Positions 35,231 through 47,447 are shown, counted from the first letter of the stretch. The stretch is DNA of 64,000 bases from Limnoperna fortunei (GCA_944474755.1 OX104119.1:85378896-85442895); one strand, 5' to 3'. The notes: a model not told the origin generated them from the letters alone. Translations and numbers: made by a program.

Positions 35231-36122
35231 ATTATGTATTGTTTCTTCCGTAGAAGTCCAAAAAATCCGCTTAAAATCCGTATTCTGTTTGTTTACAAAC
35301 TACATTACTCGGAACACTCCTAACTCGTTACTGAAATTACCGAGGTATTCCGAATAGCCTAGTCCTAAATTAAGCTGCCGATAGTCAGATCCTGATCAAA
35401 CATGGTAAATCACTCTTCAATGTGAAAACACAAAAAGACTGTATGTGACAAACTTGCAGAGAGTTTGAGACAATATTTTTGTCAAACTACTTGCTATTAA
35501 AGCATTTTGAGTCTATATTTATGTAGGTTAAGTTCATTTTAATCAAGCCAAATATTAATTTCAATTTATATTACAATTTTAGAATTTTTCATAACTCAAA
35601 TCATTGCATTGTATCACACGTGGCGTTATAACTAATTTCAGGTACGGTTTACTGAGCTATTGCGCGATAATTAGTTCGATGTTTGCATTTACCTTAGTAA
35701 GTACTTTCTATCTGTAATATTGTTTTGACTATTTTTCAGGTGAAAAACAGTATGTTTTGTAGTGCGAAATGTAATAATTTTGTTCTTTGCATTTGAATAA
35801 AAATATAATTCTGTTCATATATTCGTACGCGATCAAGCTGGCTAGTGTTGTATTCATTACATTATGTGCACGTGATTATGTGTCATAACCATTTATTGTA
35901 AATCATGTGTTGTAAATGTGTTGAACAAATAAACATTTCGTACTATAATCATAAATGCACATTAAATCTGCTCTCATCTGAATTTAATTATATAACAAGA
36001 AAATGTATGCGTTAAACCCATATCCAGAGATGTTCGATTTATATGTTATAGGTGTATCCCATTTGGTTTAATAGTTTTTTTTCAATTTGTTTTATTTAAA
36101 ATTTCATCATATGCTGTAAAGG
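35231..36122. other. Intergenic, no gene seen
   Basis: No supported coding region or repeat structure. Confidence 0.4.
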
Positions 36123-36349
36123 CAGGGGCGTAGCTAGACTAGTTACAATGTGGATTCACAAAGAACTAGTGGGGTCCGGGTATGCACCCCGGAATATTTT
36201 TGAAAACAATGGTGCAATTTGGAGAATTCTAAAGTGGTTTATTTAGAACTGAAATGGACAGTTTATTGATTACAGGGATAAATTGCAATTTTGTTCTTAA
36301 AATAATGTGGATTCAGCCGCGTACTCGCGTAAAGGCAGCTACGCCCCTG
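36123..36349. mobile_element. 227-bp hAT-like MITE
   Basis: Ends are CAGGGGCGTAGCT and its exact reverse complement AGCTACGCCCCTG. The interior is non-coding. AAAGG sits immediately outside both ends but is shorter than the 8-bp duplication expected of hAT elements. The terminal sequence is typical of hAT MITEs common in animals. Confidence 0.75.
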
Positions 36350-37077
36350 AAAGGGATGCAAATATAGACGATTGTGAAAGGCAAGAAATAATCATCTTGA
36401 TTATAATATCTCAACTTTGAGAAGAGTACTGTAATAAAAAAGCAAAGTTTTCGAAGAACATATATATATTGTTTACCAATAAAAATACATTGACCATAGT
36501 CAAGTGGTTCTGTGGGGGAAAATGTGAATGTAAGATCGGCAGTTATCGCGTCCACGGAAAATCAAAGAAAACATACCGACAAGTTACAATTTTTATTGAT
36601 TTAATTTTACTGTAATTACAATTGTTTCAAAAGATTTGCAATTAAATGTATTTTAAACGTCAAACTAGCATTCATGTGCATAAACCGATTGCTAAGAACT
36701 TTATAAAATTTTCAGAATTTAAAATAAAAAAAAAACAATTAGAAGAAGAGTCTTATTCTGCAAAACAATTGACGAGATTATTAACTTCTACAATTATTTT
36801 CAACAATATAAACTGTTGATGACCTTTATCAAACAATCAATCTATTTTCTCTATAAAGCATGACCAATACACGTTTATTGACGTTCTTTTATTGGTTTTA
36901 GATCAAGTTGAATCCAATTATCATCATAACAAATGCTTATCTATGTTTCATTTAAATTGTTGTCAGCAACAAATAAAACAGCGAAATTTATTGCGTCACG
37001 TTTAAGAAATTAAGGTCCGTAACACCGTTTGTGAGCGCTAAAACACTTAAAGACATTTAAATAATGTGTCATAACTG
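36350..37077. other. AT-rich intergenic, no gene seen
   Basis: No supported feature. Confidence 0.4.
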
Positions 37078-37090
37078 CTAAAATACATTG

Positions 37091-37348
37091 TTTGTTTGAT
37101 GGTGTTTAACGCCACTTTCAGCAATTTTTCAGCTATATCATGGCGTCCAGTTTTTATTGGGGGAGGAAGCCGGAGTACCCGGAGAAAACCCCCGACCTGC
37201 GGTACGAAAACTGGCAATCCTTGTCAATTAATATTGGAGTCGAGTACACCCTGCCTGCAGTGAGAATCGAACCCGCAATCTCAGTGTTGACAGACCACGT
37301 GATCAATAGTAGACGAACTACCTTGACCACTCGGCCACCGAGGCCCCC
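37091..37348 (-). mobile_element. Full-length tRNA-headed SINE
   Basis: Same family as 18883-19145, in minus orientation. Perfect 13-bp target-site duplication CTAAAATACATTG at 37078-37090 and 37349-37361. A box (GGTGGCCGAGTGGTC) and B box (GGTTCGATTCTCACTGC) lie on the minus strand. The plus-strand ORF over it is an artefact. Confidence 0.9.
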
Positions 37349-37361
37349 CTAAAATACATTG

Positions 37362-38566
37362 AAAAGCACTTCAGAACATCATTAATATATTACTTATATT
37401 TAGCACCTAAAGGCAAAATAATTTAAAATGCAGTGCCTTTATTGTACGTAACATATAATGTACGTAATGTTAATGTATGTAACGGTAATTTACGTTACAT
37501 TACATGTGATGTTATATATTATTTTCCATTACACTATTTATTGTAGATGAGTTTGAGCCAATAAAATTATTTATATTTGTATTTGTATTTGTATTTTAAT
37601 AATCTCTCATATTACAATACAAAATGGGTTCCTGTTTTAATCCTCCATTTACTTTAATTGAGTTTCCCCGATATGGTTCAACCATATCTTCTCTTGTTAT
37701 ATATAATTGTTTTGTGGAAACAGTTTTGTGTCAAGATGATCTTTAAGATCGATTATTTTGAAAAGAATAAAATGTAAATATCTTTTACATACAAATAGAT
37801 ATTTTAAAAATTAAATTGTTTTTCAAAGTGTCACGAATTCCACTTTAAAATGATGTGTTGCATTTAAATTTTGCAAGAATTTTAAACTTTTTATTTTGCG
37901 TCCCTAGTCCATGGCCGAAGTCATACTATGAACGAAGCGTCCCAAAAGCTATTTGTCCATTTTCTCTTAAATGAGTGAATTACAATATAAATCAACTGAC
38001 CTTAATGTACTACTATCTGTTTAATCTGTTTAAACTGTCGTTCATTTGATGCCCTACAACTACAAAACCACTACTTTCGTTTTCATCAAGTTTCCGTCTT
38101 GCTAGTCTAGCAGATTTTTTTGTCACGTGATCAATTTCACAAGGGAAGTAATGCAACAACGTAGTGCGGTCATACTAAACGCAGAGAAGTGCAAAGAAGC
38201 ACAGAGAAGTGAAGAGAATTAATTCAAAAATAGTTTATTTGATTAAATAAAGGTTTATAATATATACCCGAGGTTTATTCAGTTGGGTGAATTCACGTAC
38301 ATATTTTTTGTGTACTTGGGAGAAAAATAAATTTGGGGGAAAACATCGTTTCTCCAAAATGTTTTTGGAAGCCTATTTCAACAGGTTAGAACTAACGCTG
38401 ACCTTACCCAAGTTAATTGAAAGTAGGGTCAGGTGGTTTAATCTTCGAAACTGTTTTTGGTTCAGTCGTTTTGAGATATCAGAGCTCAAAATGTTCCCCC
38501 CTTATATTCGAAATGTGGCTTTGGCAAATATTTTTCTTATTTTAAGTTTATATTTTAAAGGTAAAG
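37362..38566. other. AT-rich intergenic, no firm gene
   Basis: Contains TACGTAA-type short repeats near 37440-37500 and a (TTTGTA)n stretch near 37575. A 99-codon ORF at 38287-38586 runs into the LTR and has no recognisable domain. Confidence 0.4.
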
Positions 38567-38571
38567 GAGTG

Positions 38572-38787
38572 TGTTGTGTTCTTTGATTAGGGTTACCAGA
38601 TCAATATAATTAAGACTCGTATAAACTAACTACATTTTATTATACTATAATTGTATATCACCTTAGTGTATCATTGACAACAGTATTTATAAACCCAAGA
38701 GATGCACGTGCAGAACATTAACTGTCAATCACAGATAAGGCGGAGTCAGTAAACAGATGATGAACTTGACTGATAAGAACTATTATC
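38572..38787 (-). repeat. 3' LTR of gypsy element
   Basis: Matches 43087-43302. On the minus strand it should begin TGTAATGATAATAG as in the 5' LTR but begins directly at GATAATAG after the purine tract, so ~6 bp at its start are missing or altered. Confidence 0.88.
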
Positions 38788-39161
38788 CCCCCTCTTGAGA
38801 CTGAAGAATTAACCATGAAAATATTGACCATGAGAATCAATTACAATGTCTATACAGTCATACAGTTTCTTTGTAGATCCACGAATGAAAGAATGAATGT
38901 CACTAATCTAAAATCGCATGCACTAGTAATAAAACTAATTCACTAATTTAACAACCATATGAGACCGTTCTTGAGAATCACATTTAAAACATTACATTAA
39001 CAAATATACAATTAAACTGGAAATTAATTTTAAAATAATGTGATACTCAAACAATATCATACAATTGTTAGGTCAGGGTAGACTGCCCTGCCTTCCCTTA
39101 TCGGTAATCTGAGCAAGGGTATTATTCTGACCCTTAACGGCACTACTCAGAATTTATTTTT

Positions 39162-40290
39162 TTAATATTCCTCTATGAATCTGACGGGTCTTTTTACGAT
39201 TCTACCACTTCTAGTAGTACACGATTTATCAATCGGCTTATTAATGTTAACGTTGTCATTTGGTATATCAGGTATTTCATTTTCATCAGAATGGGATTGT
39301 TCTTCAAACTTTTCCTCCGTTTTCATTATGTGTCTTCTGTTTCTTCTGTATTCTTGTCCTTCGGGTGTTTGGACAACGAAAGATTTTGGATTTATATTGT
39401 CATGTTGTACAATTTTTCCCGGTTGCCATTTTCCTTGCGGTTGAAGTTGAAAGCGTACAATGTCATCGTTCATTAGTTTCGGTAACGATTTGGTGTGCCT
39501 ATCATAGTAATGTTTTTGCTTCTGTTGTTGTTGTTTTTTTAGCGGTCTTCAAATTCTGACACTTTGGTTGTAGTTGCTTTTGCGTTGTCGGCAATGTTGA
39601 TCTTAATCTCCTATTCATCAATAATTGTGCCGGAGATCCAATATTGTCGATCGGTGTATTTCGATATGCCAAGAGACTCAAGTAAGGATCTTTGCCATCC
39701 ATTTTAGCTTTTGTGAGCATCTTTTTCACTGTTTGAACGAATCTCTCCGCTAAACCATTTGATTGTTGATAGTGTGGACTAGAGGTCTTGTGTTGAAATC
39801 CCCATTGTTTTGCAAATGTTCTGAATTCTGCTGACGTGTATTGCGTTCCAGAGTCACTTCTTACCGTTTACGGTATACCATGTCGAGCAAACACAGACTT
39901 CATATGTGCGATTACGCATGTCGATCGCATGTTTTCTAATCTTGCAACTTCAAAGTACTTGGAATAATAATCTACTATTAGTATATAATTCTCATTATTC
40001 CAATGAAATATATCAGTGCCAACACTAGACCATGGCATGTCCGATATTTCACATTCTGTCATTGGTTCTTTTGCATTGGAGTTTCTATTTTCCAAACAAA
40101 TGCTACATTTAGAAATATAGTCTGTAATTTGTCTATTGATACCTGGCCAAAATATAAACTCTCTTGCTAATTTGCGGGTTTTCTCTATCCCTAAATGACC
40201 TTCATGTAGTTTGTCCAACATTGATTTTCTCATACTTGCTGGTATTAGAATTTTTTCCCCTTTCATGATGATACCATCTGTTTCGGACAT
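39162..40290 (-). pseudogene. Gypsy integrase region, broken
   Basis: Integrase with HHCC zinc domain HEGHLGIEKTRKLAREF ... CSICLE (40130-40210), then the catalytic core start SSVGTDIFHW and DYYSKYFEVARL. A TAA after RHGIP at ~39866 interrupts the frame, and homology continues ([12 protein letters not shown], then [14 protein letters not shown]) to the piece at 39502-39729 (LLAYRNTPI). The C-terminal part shifts frame at 39473-39502 and ends with a GKWQPGKIVQHD-type C-terminal domain and a charged tail. Integrase inserts the cDNA into host DNA; this copy cannot make it intact. Confidence 0.85.
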
Positions 40291-40305
40291 TTCATCGCGG
40301 GAGTT

Positions 40306-42686
40306 CTAATATTCAACAATATTTTTAGGAATGCTATTCTTATCATCTGGCCATCCTATTCTAATTATTTCTTTCAACGCTTGTAATGATTCATCTTTTG
40401 AAGTTTCAGTCTTTACATCCTGTAAATTTTTATCGGTCATTGGAGTATTCTTTTCTACCATGTTTACGAAACACTCTATGTCATTTTCCAGTTCATTATG
40501 TTTCTCTGTTTTGATTGCAGCTCTTGATAGCAGATCAGGTACTATCATATCTTTCCCAGCCTTGTAGATTAATGAGAAGTCATATTTTTGTAGTCGCAGT
40601 AACATTCTCTGAAGTCTTGGTGGAGTACACCCTAGAGGTTTTCTCACGATCATTTCTAACGGTTTGTGGTCACTTTCAACTGTTATCTTTTTGCCATATG
40701 TGTAATCATTAAATCTTTCTAATCCAAACAGTACGGCAAGCAATTCACGCTCTATGTTTGCATATCTGCTTTCGGCATCTGTCAGTGGCCATGACGCGTA
40801 AGCAACAGGTTTACCATCCTGTAATAATACTGCACCGAGTCCTGATTTCGAGCTATCGCAGCTAACGACCACTGGTTTGTTTACATCATAGAATGTCAAC
40901 ACTGGATTTTTAGTTAATATGTCTTTTAACTTTATGAACGCTTTCTCTTGTTCGTGTCTCCATACGAATTCAACATCATCTTTTAGAAGATTTCTGATTG
41001 GCTCCGTTACTATTGACATGTTCGGAACAAACTTTGCTAAGTAGTTTACAGTTCCTAAGAGTCTTTGCACTCCTTTTTTGTCAGTCGGTGCGGGCATTTC
41101 CTTGATCGCTTTTATCTTTTCTTGATCTGGCTTAATCCCCTCTGCACTTAGTACATGACCTAAGTACGTAACTTCCTGCACTCTAAATTTGCATTTCTCA
41201 GCGTTTAATGTTAGTCCTACATTTTCACATCTGTTCAGTACTGAACGAAGTCGATCATCGTGTTCTTCACGTGTTTTGCCCCATACTAGAATATCGTCTA
41301 TATCAGTTTCTACTCCTTCTAAACCTTCAAACAACTGCGAGATACGCTTCTGGAATACTTCTTGGGCAGACTTTATACCAAATGGACATCTCAAAAAACA
41401 ATATCTTCCGAATGGAGTATTGAACGTAGTGAGAATTTGACTCTCTTCATCTAAACGCAATTGCCAATATCCATTATTAGCATCCAGTTTCGACATGAAT
41501 TTGGCACCTGTCATGCGTGTTGTTATGTCCTCAATGGTAGGTAGGGCAAAATGTTCCCGTTTATGGCCTGATTTAGATTTCTTGGATCTAAACAAATTCT
41601 TAACTTGCGTGTTTTCGGTTTTTCTACAATAACTAGTGAACTAACCCAGTCCGTCGGTTCGTCTAACTTTCTGATAACTTTATTGTCTTCCATATCTTGT
41701 AAAGTACTTTTTAGTTTTTCACGAAGAGCGGCGGGTATTTTTCTTGGAGCATTAATTACGGGTGTGACGCTTTTGTCAATTTCAATGTGGTACGGTTTTT
41801 CTAAGCAACCTAATCCACTAAACACCTTTGGATACGCTTTTATCGGATCATCAATATTCTTTTGAACGGTCATTATAACCTGTATTAAACGTAAATCATT
41901 CGATGCTTTGAAACCCAATATTGGCGATTGATTCGTATCCGTTACGAAAAAATCAAAGTTTTTCTTCTTCAGTGATAATGAGCATTTTCCAATCACTTTC
42001 AATTTATCGCCGGAGTAACTTGTAAGAGTGGTGTTTGTATTGCGTAACTTGATGTTAGATAATTTCTTGAAGATCGATAGCGGTAAAATGTTAACCTGTG
42101 CACCCGTGTCTATCTTGAACTTCACAGTCTTACCTTGTATTTTAAAAGAGGTAAAGCAAGCATCCTCCTGAATTTCTGTTTTCTTGTTAATGGATCCAAC
42201 AAAATAATTTTCTTCACAGTCACTGCATGAATCTTCTTCAAGTCCATGCACATTTCTGTACGACTTTGCTTTGCAGTATTTCTGGAAATGATTCATCTTC
42301 TTGCATTTATGACATCGTTTCCCATATGCCGGACAATTTCTCTTCTCGTGAGTTGATCCACACTTAGAACAACTAAAGGCTTTGATAGAGACGTTTTTTC
42401 CCATTCTTTGTCTCGCCACGAAATCACTTTGCGCCTTTTCTTGCTTGTGCGACTCTTTTCCAACAGCGTGTACTTGCTCATCGTCGTTTAGTGTTTTCAA
42501 TTGTTTCCTCGACTCTTCATCGGCACGACATATAGCAACGGCTTTTTGTAATGTCAATCCATCTTCACGAAGTAGACGCTCTTTTACTCTCGACGAATTT
42601 GTACCACAAACAATTCTGTCACGAATTAATCCCTCCATTAAATGTTCGAATTCACAGTCTTTAGCGATCAGTTTCAGATCGGTCAC
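40306..42686 (-). pseudogene. Gypsy gag C-terminus, protease, RT, RNase H
   Basis: From 42686 downward: two CCHC knuckles (CSKCGSTHEKRNC and CHKCKKMNHFQKYC, 42280-42380); aspartic protease KIDTGAQVNILPL with DTGA at 42099-42110; RT from ICLDPRNLNQAI. A 1-base deletion near 41562 then shifts frame. RT continues with FALPTIEDIT, SKLDANNGYWQL and TDIDDILVWG (~41300). The RNase H domain has SCDSSKSGLGAVL, IERELLAV and VESDHKPLE. A TAG at 40306-40308 separates this from the integrase in the same frame. The domain order PR-RT-RH-IN fixes the Ty3/gypsy assignment. Confidence 0.9.
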
Positions 42687-42693
42687 ATATTGA

Positions 42694-43056
42694 TCAATGC
42701 TTTCCGTTTGTCTTTGTACACGAGTACCTATGTCTGATTAATGTCACGTTCTTCTTTGGAGTACAATAATCTTCAAACTTTTTGAAAAGTGGTTCCAGCT
42801 TGTCTTCTTCATCAGCCTCAAAATTAAACGTGTTGAAAATTTCTCGGCCATCTAATCCAATTATATATAAAACAGCTTTACACTTTTCCTTTTCGGTTTT
42901 GTCACTCATAGCAACATCTAAGTAATAATCCATCGTTTGCCTCCATCGTTTCCATTTTTCGGCAAGATTACCTTCATGGGAAAAGTCCATCTCCGGTGGT
43001 TGTCTAAATTGACCATCCATTTTAGCGACTTTTTCTCCAAATAATAATGATAGCAT
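42694..43056 (-). pseudogene. Gypsy gag N-terminus
   Basis: 120 codons. The likely start is the Met at 43020 (MDGQFRQPPEMDFSHEGNLA) and an upstream Met at 43056 is possible. It contains the gag capsid-type EKWKRWRQTMDYYL stretch. A frameshift around 42715 separates it from the next ORF, where QYVTDLKLIAKDCEFEHL continues the capsid domain. Confidence 0.82.
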
Positions 43057-43086
43057 TTACTTAGAGTTCACACACACCTGACACCA

Positions 43087-43308
43087 TGTTGTGTTCTTTG
43101 ATTAGGGTTACCAGATCAATATAATTAAGACTCGTATAAACTAACTACATTTTATTATACTATAATTGTATATCACCTTAGTGTATCATTGACAACAGTA
43201 TTTATAAACCCAAGAGATGCACGTGCAGAACATTAACTGTCAATCACAGATCAGGCGGAGTCAGTAAACAGATGATGAACTTGACTGATAAGAACTATTA
43301 TCATTACA
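43087..43308 (-). repeat. 5' LTR of gypsy element
   Basis: 222 bp on the plus strand from TGTTGTGTTC to CATTACA, so TG...CA ends are present. It is followed by GAGTG (43309-43313), the target duplication. Confidence 0.88.
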
Positions 43309-43313
43309 GAGTG

Positions 43314-43716
43314 TTTTTATGTATAATGAGTTTTTCTAATTTTGCAGTAATTTTTGGTCAAAAATATTTTTAAGGAAAAATGATATCTAAGATATTTATT
43401 TTTCACACAAAATATAAATTCGTTAGGGTACCTATCAAATTACAATTAAAACTGATTGTTGTAACTAAGGATACTTTTAGGTACAGGTCTGCGGACGGAG
43501 ATCTGAAAACCCACCCTATTCATATATTTTCGGACATTATAAAACAGGACCCAATCATATATTGAATGATTAAATCAGACCTATTCATATATTACTGCAC
43601 ATCCCCATCGACAAAATAATGCATTCACTAGCAAAATGATCAAGTGATGTTAATGGAACACTTTGTTTGTTAAATCACATAGGCTTAACTTGCTTAAAAT
43701 GAATTGATGCTGTGAA
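43314..43716. other. Short spacer, no gene seen
   Basis: AT-rich sequence between the gypsy element and the next LINE; no endonuclease motifs are seen, so the LINE that follows is 5'-truncated. Confidence 0.45.
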
Positions 43717-45820
43717 TTGAAAGTAAATTGTAAAACATACAGCGATAATAATGATATATGCAATGCTTGGGCCGATCATTTCGAATCAATATTTCAATTC
43801 GATCATTCGCTTATAGCACGGGAACGCTCTGTTAAAGTGGCTGAGGAAGTAGACGCTATTCGCAAGGCGCAAAACATAGATAAAAAGAAAATTCCTCCTT
43901 TTTCGCACGATGAAATCATCCTGATATGTACAACCTTGAAAAATAACAAATCTAGTGGAATAGATAATGTTGCATATGAACACATTAAGTATGGTGGCAG
44001 ATGTTTACAACAACATCTATGTAAACTGTTTAATCTTGTTATAAAAACACAATACGTTCCTCATGACTGGAATTAAAGCGTTATAATTCCGTTGTTTAAA
44101 GGAGGTACAAAAGACAAATCGGATCCCAACTCATATCGTGGGATTTCCTTGTCGAGTTGCATTGAAAAAGTGTTTGAAAAAGCTTTGTACACTAGAATGT
44201 CATCTCTCAAGAACGACTTTCCCCACCCAGCTCAAATGGCATATCAAAAACAGCTTAATAGTATACACGCATCTTTCAATTTACAAGAAACAATTCGACA
44301 TTACAGAGAGAGAAACAGCGATGTGATTCTTGTTTTATTGGATAGCATTAAAGCTTTCGATACAGTCTGGCACGACGCTCTCTTGCTGAAATGTTTTGAG
44401 TACGGAATCACAGGAGATCTATGGTTAATGTTGGACGAAATGTACAAGAATATGCTAAGTTTTGTGTCATTCAACAATAGTAAATCTCGTTGGTTCAAAC
44501 TCATGCGTGGAGTGCGACAGGGCGGTGTTCTATCTGCCGTTCTATATTTAATTTATATTGACGATTTATTGCGTAACTTGACCCAAAGACGACTTGGGTG
44601 TGTATTGGTTGATATCGATATGAGCTCTTCTGTTCAGGCTGACGATATAGCACTTATATCAACGACAGAGCAAAACATGCAATCTATGATACGTATTTGT
44701 GAACAATACAGAAGGAAATGGGCATTTACTTTTCCTCCGACCAAAAGCAATGTGTTAAAATTTTCCAAACGTACTTACTGCAATTCCAGTGAACTCACAT
44801 TATACGCTGAATTAATTACAGTAGTAACCGCTGCAAAACATGTAGGAATAATTTTGAACAGTAATTTCGATACTATGGAACAGACGTTAAATGCATGTAG
44901 AGTGTTGCGGACATCCGTGTTATCTGTCTTAAAATCCGGCGTTCATCCACAAATTTTAAACCCAATATCATGCGCTAAAATTGTGGAAACTATGTGTTAC
45001 AGTAAATGTCTGTATGGATGCGAACTGTGGAACAATCTTACCAAGAACGAACTTTTGCTATTGGAAAGAGCACATCGTTTTGTATGTAAAACAATACAAG
45101 GATTACCTGTCAGAACGAGGTCCGATAAGTGCACTAGTCTCATTGGATGGCACTCAATAGAGACGCGTATCAATATTTCTAAACTTTTATTTTTTGGAAG
45201 ACTGTGTCGCTTAAAAAAACAGTGCTTTGCCGAAGCAAATTATGATAACCCGACTTTTGGCCTACAAATATAGATTTGTTGCAGAACAAGTTGGGTTTAT
45301 TCCGGACTTGATACGATTAATAACTCTATATGGCCTTCTGTCACATGTTACATCTTTTCTGAATACCGGAATATTCCCTTCAAACTCAGCATGGTCAAAA
45401 GAAGTGAAAAATAATGTATTTAAAACTGAAGAAATCTTCTGGAACACAAGAATATTTACCGATTACGAATTTGAAATTTTTAAAAGAATACATGCTCGCA
45501 TTAAAGTACATAATGCATGGAAAATTGCTAGACAATTTCCAGAACTTAGGAATAATTCCAAGTACATAATTGACTTGTGTTGCTTAATGAAATATGATGA
45601 CACGAAACTATTGTGTGAAAGATGTGGCTTATTTTACCGGAACATTATCGAACACTTACTGTACTCGTGCTACTTTACTAAGGAGAAACGAGATGATTTC
45701 TGGCGGGATATAATCAGTATCAACCCTATTGACTTCTCCGTTTATATGGACAGTTTATCCCCGGCCGAATTCACAGCAACCGTTCTTTCATGCATGCGAT
45801 ACTTCCTACCACCTGGATGA
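43717..45820 (+). pseudogene. 5'-truncated LINE reverse transcriptase, broken
   Basis: RT region of a non-LTR element, distinct from the other LINEs here. Motifs: LKNNKSSGIDNVAYEHI, IPLFKGG (44095), SYRGISLSS, LLDSIKAFDTVWHDAL (first catalytic Asp region), GVRQGGVLS and VQADDIALIS (catalytic Asp pair, ~44640). The C-terminus has a zinc finger CERCGLFYRNIIEHLLYSC at ~45630. Two breaks: a TAA at 44074-44076 just before IPLFKGG, same frame after it; and a frameshift around 45240-45270. The endonuclease is absent. The clade is not assigned. Confidence 0.82.
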
Positions 45821-46062
45821 CGATGAACTAATCTTTTTCTCTAAATATTGTGTGTATCACACCGCATCAATATGTAGTCATTTTAGTCTTCATTGACGTG
45901 GTGCCTTGTATCATCTCTACCGCTAATACAGTCCACAGTTTGTACTTACCGACAATTGACCTTTTACTTTAAATTTGTGTTAATTGTCTTTCTTGCTTTT
46001 CATTTAATATGAAATATATTTTTGTAATTTGTAAAATCTCTGTAATAGAGGAAATGAAGTTA
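45821..46062 (+). other. Probable LINE 3' UTR
   Basis: Non-coding stretch between the LINE stop codon and the palindrome. No poly(A) tail or target duplication could be defined. Confidence 0.4.
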
Positions 46063-46227
46063 TTATAAGATTAAACACCGTTTTCAATGGATTTATCGGT
46101 ATATCAACAAGACCAACTCACTCACAAACAAATAAAAGTCCGAAGGACTTTTATGATATGTTTGTGAGTGAGTTGGTCTTGTTGATATACCGATAAATCC
46201 ATTGAAAACGGTGTTTAATCCTTATAA
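46063..46227. repeat. 165-bp palindrome (foldback element)
   Basis: Arms of ~75 bp are almost perfectly complementary around 46142: TTATAA(G)GATTAAACACCG ... ATCAACAAGACCAACTCACT and the mirror image on the right. A few mismatches lie near the centre (AAAGTCCGAAGGACTTT). It joins the LINE 3' end to the inverted transposase repeat at 46228. It resembles a foldback/MITE insertion; extrusion as a cruciform is plausible. Confidence 0.9.
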
Positions 46228-46675
46228 TTCTTTAAAATTGCATTAAGAAATTAATTTATCTAACGTGTTTCTCAACTTCATATTTCTTGTGTATTTGGTA
46301 GCGGGATTGACTGAACGTATGAATATTTTGTTTATTTTTAAACGTACGATTATTTCCATAAACCATTTTCTGATTTTAATAAACACAATTTTTAGTTTTA
46401 CATCAATCTGTAACCTTATTTTCTGTATCGAACACAAGGAAAGTTTTAAATTTAACAAATCATTAATGATAATTCATCAAACAAATAATTTGTAAGATGA
46501 TCGCTACTTTCGATATTGAAAGCCGCCATCTTTGTTTACATTGGTTACGCTAAAAATAGTTCGGTCAACGTCGTTTATCCTAAAATAAACGGAGTCAACT
46601 TCATTTATCAAAAAATATTTTTCGTTAATAACCTCAACCGGAAGTAATCTAGACCAATCAAATAAACGTATTTCT
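46228..46675 (-). repeat. Inverted copy of SWIM-transposase 5' region
   Basis: On the minus strand this matches 20425-20855 across its length, with ~75-80% identity judged by eye and a ~45-bp insertion in the other copy. It includes the AAGATGGCGGC site (46522-46532 region) and the later ACAAAATATTCATACGTT. A short ORF starts at that ATG (MAAFNIESSDHLTNYLFDEL). It is probably the 5' part of the same DNA-transposon family. Confidence 0.7.
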
Positions 46676-46679
46676 AAAT

Positions 46680-47275
46680 ATGCAAATCATATTAGAATTA
46701 TATATATATAATCCTAGAAAAATGAATATTTTTCCACTAATTAAAGGATGTGAACCTATTTTAAAGCAAAGCAAGACGATGAAATCTATACTGGAACAAA
46801 AGAAGATTATATATAGTGGAAGACAGCCTAAAAATTTGAAAAGAATTTTAACCAAATCATGCTTTGATATTGAAAACACTTGTCGGGTTTCAAAATGCGG
46901 AGTAAAAACTTGTAAAACATGTGACAGTTTATTAGAAGGACCTTCCATAACTTTTATTAACGGTAAAAAGTTTACCGTAAAACATAATATGTCTTGCAAA
47001 ACTAAAAATGTTATATATTCAATTATTTGTGCAAAATGTAAAAAAATTCTATATTTGACAAACTAAAAATGAATTACGGAAAAGAATAATTTTGCATCGT
47101 CAACAAACGCCAACAGAAGAACTACGTTTCATGAAAGTGAACAAACATTTCCACGAATGTTCAAACGGAAAATTTAACATTTTCCCATTATATAAAGTTT
47201 TGGAAGACAAACAATCTCTGCGTGATGAAAAGGAAAAACATTTTATACGTAGTTTACAGCCACACTTAAATGGCT
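46680..47275 (+). pseudogene. Penelope-like GIY-YIG endonuclease fragment
   Basis: C-terminal part of a Penelope-like (PLE) retroelement protein. RQPKNLKRILTKSCF, the Cys cluster CRVSKCGVKTCKTCDSLL and NVIYSIICAKCKK lead into the GIY-YIG core. A frameshift near 47055 then separates it from the rest (HRQQTPTEELRFMKVNKHF onward, ending SLQPHLNG at the stop). In PLEs this domain nicks DNA to prime reverse transcription. The RT domain is absent, so the element is truncated on its left. The hammerhead at 47448 follows in the same orientation, as expected for a PLE. Confidence 0.82.
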
Positions 47276-47447
47276 AGATGTTTATTGCCAATTAACTGTT
47301 ATTAATAGCAACTGATTATAATTAATTAATATAAACGCATTGTTTGTTTATGTGACGTTATGAACGTTATTTTCCCGAACTTTTAATCACATTATCACGT
47401 CATCTTTGTATCTTACGTTTAAGTAAACAATATTTGTAAACATTATT

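Larger units (their letters stand above)
38572..43308 (-). mobile_element. Ty3/gypsy LTR retrotransposon, broken
   Basis: A ~4.74-kb minus-strand element: LTRs at both ends, gag, protease, RT, RNase H and integrase. It is flanked by the 5-bp duplication GAGTG (38567-38571 and 43309-43313). The LTRs are almost identical, differing by one substitution noticed (A/C in acagat-a/c-aggcgg) plus a short difference at the internal end of the left LTR. The coding region is nonetheless broken by at least three frameshifts and two nonsense codons. Just inside the 5' LTR is TGGTGTCAGG, a plausible tRNA primer-binding site. A purine tract AAGAGGGGGG abuts the 3' LTR. The pol motifs resemble Mag-lineage elements (low certainty). 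Confidence 0.92.

Noticed and set aside
38287..38586. 99-codon ORF next to the gypsy LTR
   Set aside because: No domain, extends into the LTR, composition like surrounding spacer.
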